Shown here one piece after another: positions 31,049-41,127 of a stretch of 64,000 nt of DNA. The DNA is from Corinectria fuckeliana. Its lineage: Eukaryota; Ascomycota; Sordariomycetes; Hypocreales; Nectriaceae. A model generated the notes under the pieces. That model had not been told where the DNA came from. It was given only the letters and a program-made list of their open reading frames with translations, and ran no database searches. Both the position numbers and the translations under genes were made by a program. The DNA lies in NCBI GenBank assembly GCA_019137255.1, contig WPDH01000063.1, positions 124,001 through 188,000 on the forward strand, written 5' to 3'. How positions within the stretch are numbered: the first letter of the stretch is position 1; every line of letters begins with the position of its first letter.

Positions 31049-33331
31049 ATGCCCTTCGACTTCAAAGCCTACGACCAGAAATGCAACGGCCTCACGCTGG
31101 ACGAGCTCCAGCGGGAGTGGGAGCACTACACGCGGCTGATCTCGGGGGCGGCGACGTCGACGGCCGTCTCCGGGATGGCGGTGCCCTTCACGCTGGGTGT
31201 GTCGACCATCGGCGTGGCCATGGCCGCGCCCGCCATCCACAACGCCCGCAAGAAGCGCGACATCATCGAGCGGCACCTCAACCGGCTCAACGCCACGCAC
31301 CACACCCGCAAGCGCGACGTGCTGGGGAGCATGGCCGTCAGCGGGACCATCGGCGTCGTCACCCTGGGAGTCGGCTCCATGGGCGCCGACGCCGTGGCCA
31401 CGGCCGGCGCTGAGCACGGCATCCAGGCCGTCGTGGAAAACGAGCTGGCCGTCAAGATCGTCACCCATGCGGCGCTCGACGGGGCCGGCATGGCCGTTGA
31501 GCACGCGCACACGAGCCACAAGAAGAAGAAGGATGCCTTCAGTGCCTTCAGGAAGGCTGGCGTCTTCAAAGCCGTCAGGGATGCCAAGGCGGCCGAGGCT
31601 GGCTATGCGGCCCAGCCGTACAACACCCAAGCCTATCCTTATGCCGCGGGGAGCAGCTCCTCTCAAGCACTCCCCGTCCCGCCTCCTCCGCCGTACAGCG
31701 CTGCCATTGCCCACAACGGTTACCCTCAAAGCTTCCAAGCGCCGACGGCTCACACGCCGGCACCCCAGGGTCAACCCACTTACGCTCCGAGCCCAAACGG
31801 GTATCCCCAGGACTTCAAAGAGCCGGTGGCTCAGACGTCGGTCTATACGGGCCAGCCATATATGACGCAAAACACCGACGGCCAGCAGCCTGTTTCGCAA
31901 TACTATGACTATTCCCAGGCTCCCCCTCAGCAGCAGATTCGTCCCCAGCAGTACGATCCCTCTTCAGCTCCGGTCAACACCCAGGCATTCTCTCCGCCGC
32001 AGACTCCAGCCGGAGGGTACCCTCCCTATGCCGGACAGGCACGGGAAAGCGTTCAGACTCCAATGACAGCCCAGCCACAGCCACACATGCAGTACCAACA
32101 ACCAACACCTTGCAACCCTGCCGCCGCATCTCAGCCATTCAACATGACCGCAATGAACGAGGCCCTCCCAGCCCCGACGCCTGCCGCGACGACTCCGTAC
32201 CAGCACCAGCAAGGTCAGCAGTTCTCCAATGCTGCTTTGCCGACACCACCGCAGGAACCAACGCAGAGTTTCACACATCCTGCAAAGAAAGCCGAGTTTC
32301 CTAACCAGGCTGCCCAAGCAACGCCAACCGGGTACCCTCCTCCAGTCTTGGCCCCTAGCCAGCCGACTCCTCAGCCGCCATCGGCACCTCAAATGCCACC
32401 AACCGAATCGCGTACCTACGCACAGGGCTATACTGCGTCGCCCAATACCGCCCAAGTATCCGAGGGACGTGCTGTGCAGCACTTAACAGGGCTTCAGCAA
32501 ACGGCTACGCAAGGCTTCCAACCCCAGTATCATCAAATCCCTACCTACCCATCTCAGCAACACACCGGCTCTTCTCAACAAACCTGGGTGCCGCCGCCAC
32601 CTCCCCCTCTTACCAACTTTGACAGGAGAGACTCAGTCATGAGCACTCAACAACAGTCTCTGACTCCGCAGCAGTACACGAAGGTGCCTCAGTACCAGCA
32701 AACCCAGGTGACCTCACCACCTCCGATGACCGCAGACCCCAACAGGAGGGACTCGTTTATCGGCACTCCGCAACAGTCTTACACTCCTCAGCATTCCTAT
32801 AATTCCCAGCAGTACACGCCTGTACCTCAGCATCAACAAACCCAGTTCCCTCCACCTCCTCCTCCGCCTACGGACCCCCGCAGGAGGAACTCGACCATGA
32901 GCACTCAACAGCAACCTGCCACCTTGCAGCAGTCTTACACTCCCCAACAGTACGCACCTGAACCACAGCATCAGCAGCCGTATATACATCCTACCTATTC
33001 GACTACTGGTACACCTGCTCAGACACCCCAGCCAGCGCGGACACCAGTGCAATACCAAGCGCCTCCTTCTCAACCCCCCATGAATACCAACATCAATCAG
33101 TACAACCAACAAGGTACTGGGACATACTACTCAATTCCGCCGCCGCCAAGTCAGCTGCAAAAGCAGTACGAAGCAGGCGCTCCTTGGCAGAATGCACACC
33201 CTCCCTATCAACATCAGCAATATCCACAACCAAACTACCCGCCAACTCCAATCTCAATGCCCAATTCTCCGCCGGTAGCACAGTACAATGCTGGCGTGAG
33301 CTACTTCCCGCCACCACCTGCTGCAAACTGA
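31049..33331 (+). CDS. Pro/Gln-rich protein with conserved hydrophobic N-domain, 760 aa
   Basis: A single long exon from ATG 31049. Residues 1-185 look like a folded, conserved fungal domain of unknown function: a helical start (FDFKAYDQKCNGLTLDELQ), two glycine/alanine-rich hydrophobic stretches (TAVSGMAVPFTLGVSTIGVA and SMAVSGTIGVVTLGVGSMGA) around a basic RKKRDIIERHLN helix, then a lysine-rich break (HKKKKDAF). The remaining 570 residues are low-complexity P, Q, Y, T and A. They include three imperfect repeats of about 45 residues around residues 515-640 (PPPPP, R-R-D/N-S, STQQQ/TPQQS, QQY...PQHQQ). Such tails are usual in proteins that bind SH3/WW domains or form condensates. The function is unknown. 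Reverse-strand frames here mirror the GC-rich N-terminal codons. Confidence 0.75.
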   Translation: MPFDFKAYDQKCNGLTLDELQREWEHYTRLISGAATSTAVSGMAVPFTLGVSTIGVAMAAPAIHNARKKRDIIERHLNRLNATHHTRKRDVLGSMAVSGTIGVVTLGVGSMGADAVATAGAEHGIQAVVENELAVKIVTHAALDGAGMAVEHAHTSHKKKKDAFSAFRKAGVFKAVRDAKAAEAGYAAQPYNTQAYPYAAGSSSSQALPVPPPPPYSAAIAHNGYPQSFQAPTAHTPAPQGQPTYAPSPNGYPQDFKEPVAQTSVYTGQPYMTQNTDGQQPVSQYYDYSQAPPQQQIRPQQYDPSSAPVNTQAFSPPQTPAGGYPPYAGQARESVQTPMTAQPQPHMQYQQPTPCNPAAASQPFNMTAMNEALPAPTPAATTPYQHQQGQQFSNAALPTPPQEPTQSFTHPAKKAEFPNQAAQATPTGYPPPVLAPSQPTPQPPSAPQMPPTESRTYAQGYTASPNTAQVSEGRAVQHLTGLQQTATQGFQPQYHQIPTYPSQQHTGSSQQTWVPPPPPPLTNFDRRDSVMSTQQQSLTPQQYTKVPQYQQTQVTSPPPMTADPNRRDSFIGTPQQSYTPQHSYNSQQYTPVPQHQQTQFPPPPPPPTDPRRRNSTMSTQQQPATLQQSYTPQQYAPEPQHQQPYIHPTYSTTGTPAQTPQPARTPVQYQAPPSQPPMNTNINQYNQQGTGTYYSIPPPPSQLQKQYEAGAPWQNAHPPYQHQQYPQPNYPPTPISMPNSPPVAQYNAGVSYFPPPPAAN

Positions 33332-34762
33332 ATTTTATGAATGATTTGTTATGTTGATGACTAGTTGAAAAATATACGCGCGAACTAAGTATACGCACTG
33401 GTTGAAAGATAATATATGTGGAGATGAAGGACTATCACAGCAAATTAGTTCATGTCTAGGAATAATACAGATGTACCTCGCTGTGAGCATATCGTAAGGA
33501 GGAAGTTGTCATTTTTTTGCGTATTTAGCCATGGCAGATACATGAACCCTTGGTGATGACTTAGGTCATGTATAGATCTAATCAGCTCACAGATAGACGC
33601 TGTAGACAGTCTCAGCGTCACGAGCCACATAGACAGAACGAGAGCGATTCTGATTGGGGTCAATGTCTTGTCTACTACCATTCCATACTTTGCTCGTTCA
33701 ACCTGCTTCATAAACCGTATTTCTCGGATATAAACTTACGAGATGGAGAGTGCATAAGCGGACGATGTCGTAGCTGCTTTGCCGGTCCATGTAGTTGCAT
33801 GCATCAAACAGTCCCTTTGGACATCACTTTTCTCCACCATCGCGTCTATCTCGGCGCTTGGGTTTGCATTCTGTTAGCTCGGAATTGAGTGAAGGTAGAC
33901 TAAATTCAGACGAGGTACGCACATGTAAGCCTTCTTCTGTACGTTCACTGGGTCTGCTAGCCGTTGCTCTTAACCAAAGCCCCAAAACGCGTTGGAACCA
34001 TGGTCTCCATGACTTAAGATCGTACTATGGCCCACCAATACAACGAACCTCGGCTATCGGTTCGGTGTGAAGGCGGAGCTCCAAATGGTGCATGTATAAG
34101 GCTTGGATGCATTACATCATCAGCTCAATTCTTCCCATCAGCGTTCATCATTGTGTCAACGAGTAACCTCAGACTAGATGAGAGTCTACGTGGTCGGTAA
34201 GCCACAAAGGGGAGTGAGGATTATGAGGCCAGGCGGAATCACTCGGCCATCTATGATAAGGCTGGAGTGCCCAATTCTGCAGTCATCATGTATTTACAGC
34301 TTACTGTCCACCCTACTGTCCACCCTACTGCCCGCCTTACTGTCCGCCCTGCTACCTGCCCTACAAGCATTACGATCTGCTTATGTTGAAGTTCGTGAGA
34401 ATATATAAAGCTCGACATCTTGGCCGCATGAATTCCCTTCAAGGCTACTCAACTAGCCGTAGCCATGTGTACCATTGATGTTATGTGGTGTGGCATCTTC
34501 CAGCTTACGTACCGCTGCCTCGATCCGCCCTTCATTGGGCATAATCCGGGTTACGGCTAGTCAACTGGCTCAACGTTGCTTATATTTAGTAAGTTGCTTT
34601 CGTTCTCTTAACAAGAAAGGCTGCCTCGAGGTTCCATCTACAATCGTAAGCTCTTACTAGTGGCATACTATCCCATACCTCTGCAGTCCTTGGGCGTCTC
34701 GGGCAGTTCTAGCCTTATCTTCAACCTTTAGCAAATTCCCTTCTCTCACACTTTTTGACTTG
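33332..34762. other. Intergenic, no gene recognised
   Basis: Short frames only, apart from a small tandem repeat at about 34300. The last 60 bases before the zinc-finger gene are C/T-rich. Confidence 0.45.
34298..34368 (+). repeat. Short tandem repeat, unit about 11 bp
   Basis: About six imperfect copies of CTACTGTCCAC/CC stand in a row (TTACTGTCCACCC, TACTGTCCACCC, TACTGCCCGCC, TTACTGTCCGCCC, TGCTACCTGCCC). It lies upstream of the C2H2 gene and has no coding evidence. Confidence 0.7.
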
Positions 34763-35725
34763 ATGTCTGCTCAGAATCTGCCGTCCCATGCACAAAATCA
34801 TGTGCCTAGTCTCCCCGAAAGTCTGCTCCTGGATTGGACCGATTCCGCAGCATATGCCTATGCTCATGACCCTCCCTGGGAATCGTGCTTCAACCCGTTT
34901 CCTCTGGAACAGTATGACTCAATCTCTACTCAGACACTGCTGTCGCTGTCTCCTGAATCAAGCCAATCCCCTGCTTCATTCAATGGTGGTGGCTACTTGC
35001 ATGCGGGCTGGGCCAGTTCTGCAGCTCCTGCAAGCATCACCGACTCGACCGGAGAACTAGTGTCGGACCTGTCCCCTGCGGTTGAGCACTTGCCTGTGGT
35101 ACTGGGAGATGGCCTTCATTGCCGCATCTGTCACCAACGCTTCAGGGGCAAGACCGCCCTTGATCGTCACGGTTCATTCCATCATCGTCCTTTCGAGTGC
35201 ACCTGCGGCGGCGAGTATGCCAGGTCTGATATCCTGACTCGACACTTGAAGACCAAGAACGAGGAACCTGAGTACTGTTGCCCACTCCCACGATGCAGGG
35301 GGCAGGCAGCCTTCCATCGACTAGACCATCTCACACAGCACCTCGTGGGATCTCACGGGAGCGACACGAATAAGACATCATGCGACAGTGCATCTTCACG
35401 ACCTCGATTGAGGCAAACATCTTTCCCAACTTGTCCTTTTCCGGACTGTGGTGATTATCGCGATGCCGGCTTCGGTACACTGCCCAAAGAAGTCCAGGAG
35501 CAATCTCGCCCGTTTTTCAGAAACGCGGACTACCTCAAACACATGAGGATCACCCACAATTGGACACCTTACCCTTGCTTGATGTTATCCTGTGGCCGGA
35601 TCGGCGCCAGGGGCTATTTCCGGGAGAGGGACCTCTTGAACCACCACCAATTGAAGCATCCTAACGAACTCTTGTGGGTTGATGCTTCAATCCGTAGTGA
35701 AATCTCGAGGGACAGAACACCATAG
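34763..35725 (+). CDS. C2H2-type zinc-finger protein, 320 aa
   Basis: Single exon; the ATG at 34763 is the first in frame. Residues 1-115 are an acidic, Ser/Pro-rich region that could activate transcription. From about residue 118 come zinc-finger modules: CRICHQRFRGKTALDRH...HH (canonical C-x2-C-x12-H), CTCGGEYARSDILTRH, CPLPRCRGQAAFHRLDHLTQH, then two wider fingers, C-P-F-P-D-C...YLKHMRITH and CLMLSCGR...LLNHHQLKH. This finger arrangement is typical of fungal C2H2 DNA-binding regulators next to or within accessory regions. No target can be named. Confidence 0.8.
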   Translation: MSAQNLPSHAQNHVPSLPESLLLDWTDSAAYAYAHDPPWESCFNPFPLEQYDSISTQTLLSLSPESSQSPASFNGGGYLHAGWASSAAPASITDSTGELVSDLSPAVEHLPVVLGDGLHCRICHQRFRGKTALDRHGSFHHRPFECTCGGEYARSDILTRHLKTKNEEPEYCCPLPRCRGQAAFHRLDHLTQHLVGSHGSDTNKTSCDSASSRPRLRQTSFPTCPFPDCGDYRDAGFGTLPKEVQEQSRPFFRNADYLKHMRITHNWTPYPCLMLSCGRIGARGYFRERDLLNHHQLKHPNELLWVDASIRSEISRDRTP

Positions 35726-35926
35726 CTACATGAACACCTGGCAGGGGTGGGCTACTTTCTCTGACGTGGTCCTTCTTCATTTGGTTCAATATTGCGTTTG
35801 TCCGTCATTACTCACGCACGATCACTGGTACTATTGGATGTATTGTCTAGTTCCCTCATTTGTGATTCTGTACTCCAAAAAAAAACTGTCCATGTCTGAT
35901 TGCCGTCCTTGCAAATTGCTTGTCCC

Positions 35927-36793
35927 TTACACTCCCCACGATCTTCGTAGCGCTTTCACAACCATCTTTCGGTCAGTGGCACCAAGCCGCCTCAATTTCA
36001 TAAGGATCTTTGAATACCATTCGACGTCCGAAGCCCGCAAGAAAAAAATAGCACACAAGACTAGTAGTATCACTGCTACCAAAGTCCCAGTGACGAGCAG
36101 GAATCGTGCCCACTGCCGTCTACCTTTCTGAATCGCCTTGTCTGCCGGTGTTGCACAAAGCCCAAAGTCGATATCCACTTCCCGCATATTCACGCTGCCA
36201 TATTTTCCAGGTAGGCAGCACCATGTGGACTTTCTCGCAGCACCATTGGGTCCCCGAGGTGGTTCAACCGACACTCTTTTGGGTAGAAGAGGGCTAAAAA
36301 CTGAAGCCGCGACTGGGGTCGAGGCCGAAGCCAAGGTTGAAGGCGGAGTTGAAAATATAGTGTAGAGCGAGTCTGTCACTGGTGCTTGGGACGAAGCTGG
36401 AGCCGTAGTCGGAGTGGGAGATGGGGAATTGTAGGAAGCTGGGGCGTAGGAGACTGTAGAAGAGCTCCACATGGCCGAAGAGACGGTGGAACTTCGAGGC
36501 CGAGTCTGAGCCCGAGGCCGGCCCGGAGAGACAGGAGAAGTCGGTAGCCCAGGTGCACCGAGGGACTTGGAAAAACTAAGAGCCCTGGGCGCCATGGGCA
36601 TACCGGTGGGTGTTCGGGGACGTTGGCTCGCTCGATGTCTCGATGCCACGGTGGGTGAGGCGTACCGGGGAATTTCATGATCGAGGCCTGGTGACGATGA
36701 CATCGTTTGTGTATGCCTGCTTGTGCAATTCTTCGGCGCGGAGTGATTTGTGTGTGTCTGTGAGATTCTGTCCGGCTCTGTCTCTGTGAGCAT
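35927..36793 (-). CDS. Single-pass membrane protein with disordered N-terminus, up to 288 aa
   Basis: A minus-strand frame opens at ATG 36793; an internal ATG at 36703 (MSSSPGLDHEIPRY) is an equally likely start. The first two thirds are Ser/Pro/Thr/Ala-rich and disordered. A basic and cysteine-containing stretch (KSTWCCLPGKYGSV) follows, then one strong membrane helix (FLLVTGTLVAVILLVLCAIF, about residues 235-254) and a short basic tail. This layout suggests a tail-proximal anchored protein of unknown role. It is convergent with the zinc-finger gene 200 bases away. I do not recognise the family. Confidence 0.55.
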   Translation of the reverse strand: MLTETEPDRISQTHTNHSAPKNCTSRHTQTMSSSPGLDHEIPRYASPTVASRHRASQRPRTPTGMPMAPRALSFSKSLGAPGLPTSPVSPGRPRAQTRPRSSTVSSAMWSSSTVSYAPASYNSPSPTPTTAPASSQAPVTDSLYTIFSTPPSTLASASTPVAASVFSPLLPKRVSVEPPRGPNGAARKSTWCCLPGKYGSVNMREVDIDFGLCATPADKAIQKGRRQWARFLLVTGTLVAVILLVLCAIFFLRASDVEWYSKILMKLRRLGATDRKMVVKALRRSWGV

Positions 36794-37745
36794 TGTTTGG
36801 TCGCCGTGAGCATTCAGGGACTACCACGCGTCGAGTTGACCCAAAGGTCAGTCGCAAAAACAAGGAAGGCGGGTAGTCGCTGCCTAGTTCGACTGGGTGC
36901 TGGAATTTTAATACCACGTAACCCCTGCTCGGGTTGCGTGAGCTCCCATATGCAGCCGATGGGCTGGCTTTATGTCTGTAGTGTATGCGAGATCAGCGTT
37001 TCATGAAAGCGATCGAGGTAAAGAAGAGGTATTCATACAGACGCAGACCCCAAGGTATGACCAATGATAGTCTCGAAACTGGAAAGATTCATCGGGACCA
37101 AGTGAACGTGTTTACGGCACTTGGTACCTTATGGTGCTTTTCTACCATCCATTGTCTACTGCATTGCTTCTGGATATCTGTGGAGATGTTGAGAAAAGCA
37201 GTGTAGAGCCTGATGAGAAATCCAAGATTATGGACCGAGCGTCGTATTATATATGAACACGCATGCACGCTTCTCAAACGATGACATATGGTTTGCACTT
37301 ATCCTCGGGAGATGGATGAAGATACTCACTCTAGGCTACTACGCGGGTGGCTACGACGAGCATGTGGGCCAGTTTCGGCCCAATTGAGTTACCGAGCCTA
37401 TCATAGTCGTCAAGGTATGGAAATGGAACATTTACAGCAAACGGGTGGAGGGAGCCGGGGTGTACGTGGCCGTTGCGACGATTTGGGCACCGGTGAGTGA
37501 AGCCGAAGACCCTCGCCCGGACTAGAATGATCGGATCGTCACCTTGTCGAGCTGGCTTATGCTACAAACCGGTGCAACTGAACCCGGTTCTATTTAATTT
37601 TGCTAGAAAGACTCTGCCTCCAACACGGCCAGACGCTGATGCCCACTATTTGCGTCAAGTTCGCTTAAATGATGCTTCAAGGACGGAATGAACATCTACC
37701 CAGTCGCTTCTCTGCGGAGCTATTCATCCCGTTCTTCTCTCCCTA
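36794..37745. other. Intergenic, no gene recognised
   Basis: Short frames only, without family motifs. No RNA gene seen. Confidence 0.5.
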
Positions 37746-38333
37746 CTACATGCCCGTGCCCCCATCATTCTCCCGGTTGGGCTCAGAGCTGGGATCGCCG
37801 GGGACCACATGCGGCGGCAACCCCAGTTTGATGCGCTGGACAGCACCCGAGAAGACGTGGGCGTTAGGCGAGCCTGCGTCGATGTATTGACCGCCTTCAC
37901 CGTCCTTGGCCGTATCATGTGCCGGCGCCAGCTGGAGTGCGGCGGCGTCGACATACCACACGCGAAAGGAGACTCCGACGGTCGTCATGGCCCAGATGCG
38001 CGCCAGGTGTTCTTTCTGGATGCGACTCTTGGCAGCGTCAAGTGTCTCTTGCTCGACCTCTTGGGTGCTGAGGCTCTGGTGCTTGCATCGGACGCAGAGC
38101 AATGTCGCCAACGCGTCGTTATCCGCGTCGTATTTCCTCACCGCCATCTCGTCCCGAGGAAAGGACCCCTTATACGAGCGCGTAGCGGTCACCGAGCACG
38201 CGTCCGGCTCGGAAAAGGCTTTTTGCATGACCACCTGCCAGAAATTCCACGACTTGGGTTGGGCATCGCCGGGTGCTTCATTGCGTGCGTCGTCGTAGAG
38301 CTTACGGAGCAAGCCTGGTTGAACGAGACTCAT
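37746..38333 (-). CDS. Uncharacterised protein, 195 aa
   Basis: The minus-strand frame from ATG 38333 has good coding character (mixed charged and aromatic residues, no low complexity). It includes SWNFWQVVMQKAFSEPDACS, a central DNDALATLLCVRCKHQ and IWAMTTVGVSFRVWYVD. There is no signal peptide or membrane helix. I do not recognise the domain. It stands alone, with nearly 1 kb of empty sequence on each side. Confidence 0.6.
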   Translation of the reverse strand: MSLVQPGLLRKLYDDARNEAPGDAQPKSWNFWQVVMQKAFSEPDACSVTATRSYKGSFPRDEMAVRKYDADNDALATLLCVRCKHQSLSTQEVEQETLDAAKSRIQKEHLARIWAMTTVGVSFRVWYVDAAALQLAPAHDTAKDGEGGQYIDAGSPNAHVFSGAVQRIKLGLPPHVVPGDPSSEPNRENDGGTGM

Positions 38334-39295
38334 TCTGGGTAGAGTCGGGTGTGCTTGTGCCGATTTGGTTGGTAGCTAGATGGATTGTAATTGTGCGGGA
38401 GATCTGAGATTCTACCGATCGGTGCCCGGTCTAACTTGCGATGGCCGTTGAGTGGGTACGGAATTCTTTGGAATACCCACCGTAAATAATAAACATTGCG
38501 ATCTTGTTCTCTCGCTAACCGGATGAAGTAGACATGACAACAAACTGCAAATACACCATGACGAGCTTTAACCGGTAATCTATTGCTAGATGAGCCTCGC
38601 AAGATCCCCTTGAAAAGCAGGCTGAGTATCGGTGCTAAACAGAGCAGGTGATGCCATCGCAAGACCGCCCCCAAGACCTCAAACAGTCCTAGCTACAACG
38701 CCACGAACGTCTATGCCGACGCTAACTCCCCGCGGCACGATAAAGCGGCATTTGCCGTGTGCGAAAACTGTTTCTCGCGCAGGGCATTCGCTGACGGCGT
38801 GGCGCTTCGCATATCCCGGGGTAAGCCTCAACTAGGCAAAAAGATGGGCCGTATTCGTAGATGACCGACGCCCTGGACTCGGTCCTTGGGCCGAGCCGGG
38901 GATCGAGATGCTCAGCTGCGGTAGAGTAGCTGGAAGCTTATTGCTCCCGCTGAGTCTTCGAGGGAGTGGCAAGCATCCACGAGTCGTGGCCGGCTGCGGA
39001 ACTTACTCCGACTTCCTCCACGTCCAATTGCAGCCATCCTCGATCAACCTCGTGCATGACGAGGCTTGGCTGCTAACGTCGAGTCGGCCTAGCACTGCTC
39101 CAAGCCGTCACTCTGGGCGAGCCCTCGACATGGCAATCACTGATTCACGTCAGCTGCCCGGTCTCGCCCTCCTGGCCCCCATTCCCATACATCTATTGCA
39201 ACCCGCCACCCGCCCCCTCTGCCTAATGTGGAAGAACTTGCCGTCTCGTCCATCCGTATCATGCACCCTCGGTCTCCTCTCCCCATGGGCATGTC
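38334..39295. other. Intergenic and 5' flank of the multi-pass membrane gene
   Basis: No supported gene; an upstream exon for the next gene is possible but not evident. Confidence 0.45.
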
Positions 39296-40557
39296 ATGAT
39301 AACCCTCCTCTCCCCCCACTACGTCGCCCAGGAAGTCACCCAGAATGACCTCGTCATTGCGTCCCTAGCCTGGGGCTTCACCATTGGCTTCGGATGGCTG
39401 ACGACGTGCACGGCCGCGAGGCAGACGGCGCAGATCTATGGACGACATGGCCGCCGTGTGTTTTCGAATCCCTACGTGGTGATGATATGGCTGGAGATCT
39501 TGGTGTGCCTTATCTTCGCCATTCTCTGCTTCCTGCATTTGCTGGGCTATATCCCCTCGAGGTCAGTGGTGTCCATGTCTTTGTCTGGGACCAGCGCTGA
39601 TATCTGGATAATCGCAGTTTCGCATTCTTCTTCTGCATCCGTATGTTTACTCCAGCGATACTACAAGCCAGCACCTATGGATCTTGCTAACTTGAGATGC
39701 TTGTAGTTACAGTCTGGGCCCTTCAAGTAAGTCACCGGCACGCATAAACTGTGGCCCGAAAATGACCAACATCCTGCCAGGTCCAATTCCTCCTCCAAAT
39801 CATCATCAATCGATGCGCCGTCATCCTCACAGACTCGAAGCGAGCATGGCGCTTGAAGGTCGGCGTGGCATGCTTGATCACAGCCGTCAACATCTCTGTT
39901 TACAACATATGGATCCCTGCTCGTCTGCAGATCTCAGACCGATACATCTGGATCAACGACTGGTGGGACCGATGCGAAAAGGTCATCTATCTTCTCGTCG
40001 ATGGATGTCTCAACTTTTACTTCATCCACCTCGTTCGGGTCAACCTGGTCATGTTTGGGTTGACCAAGTATAAGAAACTAGCCCATTTTAACATGTTCAT
40101 CATTGGATTCTCTCTCAGCATGGACGTGCTCATTATAGCCATGATGAGCCTGAGAAACACGTTTGTGTGAGTGGTCTTCTAGCAGCAATCGAGCTAGGGC
40201 ATTTGCACTTCAACAACGGCTAATAAACGCAGTTACATGCAATTCCACCCTCTCGCATATATCGTCAAGCTCAACATCGAAATGTCCATGGCCGAACTCA
40301 TCGGGAAGATTGCCAGGGACAAGCGCAATGGCAGTCTATCAGAAGGCACGTTCTCGGCGTCCACTGGAGAAGGAGCATACCATTTGGAGAATATATCGAC
40401 AAGGGAGAGTCGCACGAGGACTTGGACTGGCGATGAAACTGCCTCGGTAGCTAAGCCGAGAAGGGCTCCTCGTTACGAAGTCGACTCATATGCGAGCTAT
40501 GCTGCGGATGTTGGGGACAGGCCGCCTATACCTCCGGCTGTGGTGAGGGAGAGTTGA
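39296..40557 (+). CDS. Multi-pass integral membrane protein, 339 aa, five exons
   Basis: Exons: 39296-39561, 39618-39640 (23 nt), 39707-39726 (20 nt), 39781-40166 and 40233-40557. Every junction has GT-AG borders and matched phase (1020 nt). The assembled protein has six to seven membrane helices, beginning LVIASLAWGFTIGFGWL and YVVMIWLEILVCLIFAIL. Conserved stretches IPARLQISDRYI, DRCEKVIYL and YMQFHPLAYIVKLNIEMSMA belong to a widespread Pezizomycotina membrane family with a GPCR-like layout and unknown ligand. The C-terminal 90 residues are cytosolic-looking and rich in Ser, Thr and Arg. The two micro-exons encode FAFFFCI and TVWALQ of the third helix, so skipping either would break the protein. 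Confidence 0.85.
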
Positions 40558-41127
40558 CTTCGGCTATAGGGATATCAGCGAACGAGGATTGCATTTCACA
40601 GCCAGGGTTCATCTCAGAAGCATTCTCTCGAAGTGAAGACGATCGACTGATCATCCAGAGGTCATGAATCCCACGTCGTAGTATTGTTCAGTCTCACGTT
40701 ACAAATGCCAAGCTGCGGGAATGCCGGAGAACCGGGCGAAAGCTGGGATACGTCCCGAGCTCCCCAACGCTCAGACGCGCTTCCCAGCACTCCGCCACTG
40801 CACGGTAGTTACACTACGCTACGTGGCAGCGTTACGGACATTCGCCAAGCAGCGCTTACGGGGGCTTTGCGCAACAGCCAAGGCAGCTTCGAATTGCTTG
40901 ATTGGCTTGGAAGCGGCGGATGCGAATGGCGCAGGGCCGTCAGCCACTCTTGCACGCGTAGAGCGGCGGTGGGATGGACCCTTGCCCGTCTGCTTCGAGC
41001 TTGTTTACGAGACATCCATTCTGCTCATAAAATGTGCCGCGGTCCTGCTTGGGATCTTCTCCCAAGTCTTTCCGTGTGAACCAGTCTTTCAACCGACAAA
41101 CCCGAGTGCCATCCGTATTGAACAGCC
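40558..41127. other. Intergenic, 5' flank of LysM/CVNH gene
   Basis: Open frames at 40684-41131 have no recognisable motif and overlap in different phases; treated as noncoding. Confidence 0.45.

Noticed and set aside
30902..31900. 332-codon reverse-strand open frame
   Set aside because: It mirrors the GC-rich codons of the Pro/Gln-rich gene on the other strand, is Arg/Gly/His-rich, and shows no domain.
34178..34660. Short frames around the 11-bp tandem repeat
   Set aside because: They are coded mostly by the repeat itself and have no motif.
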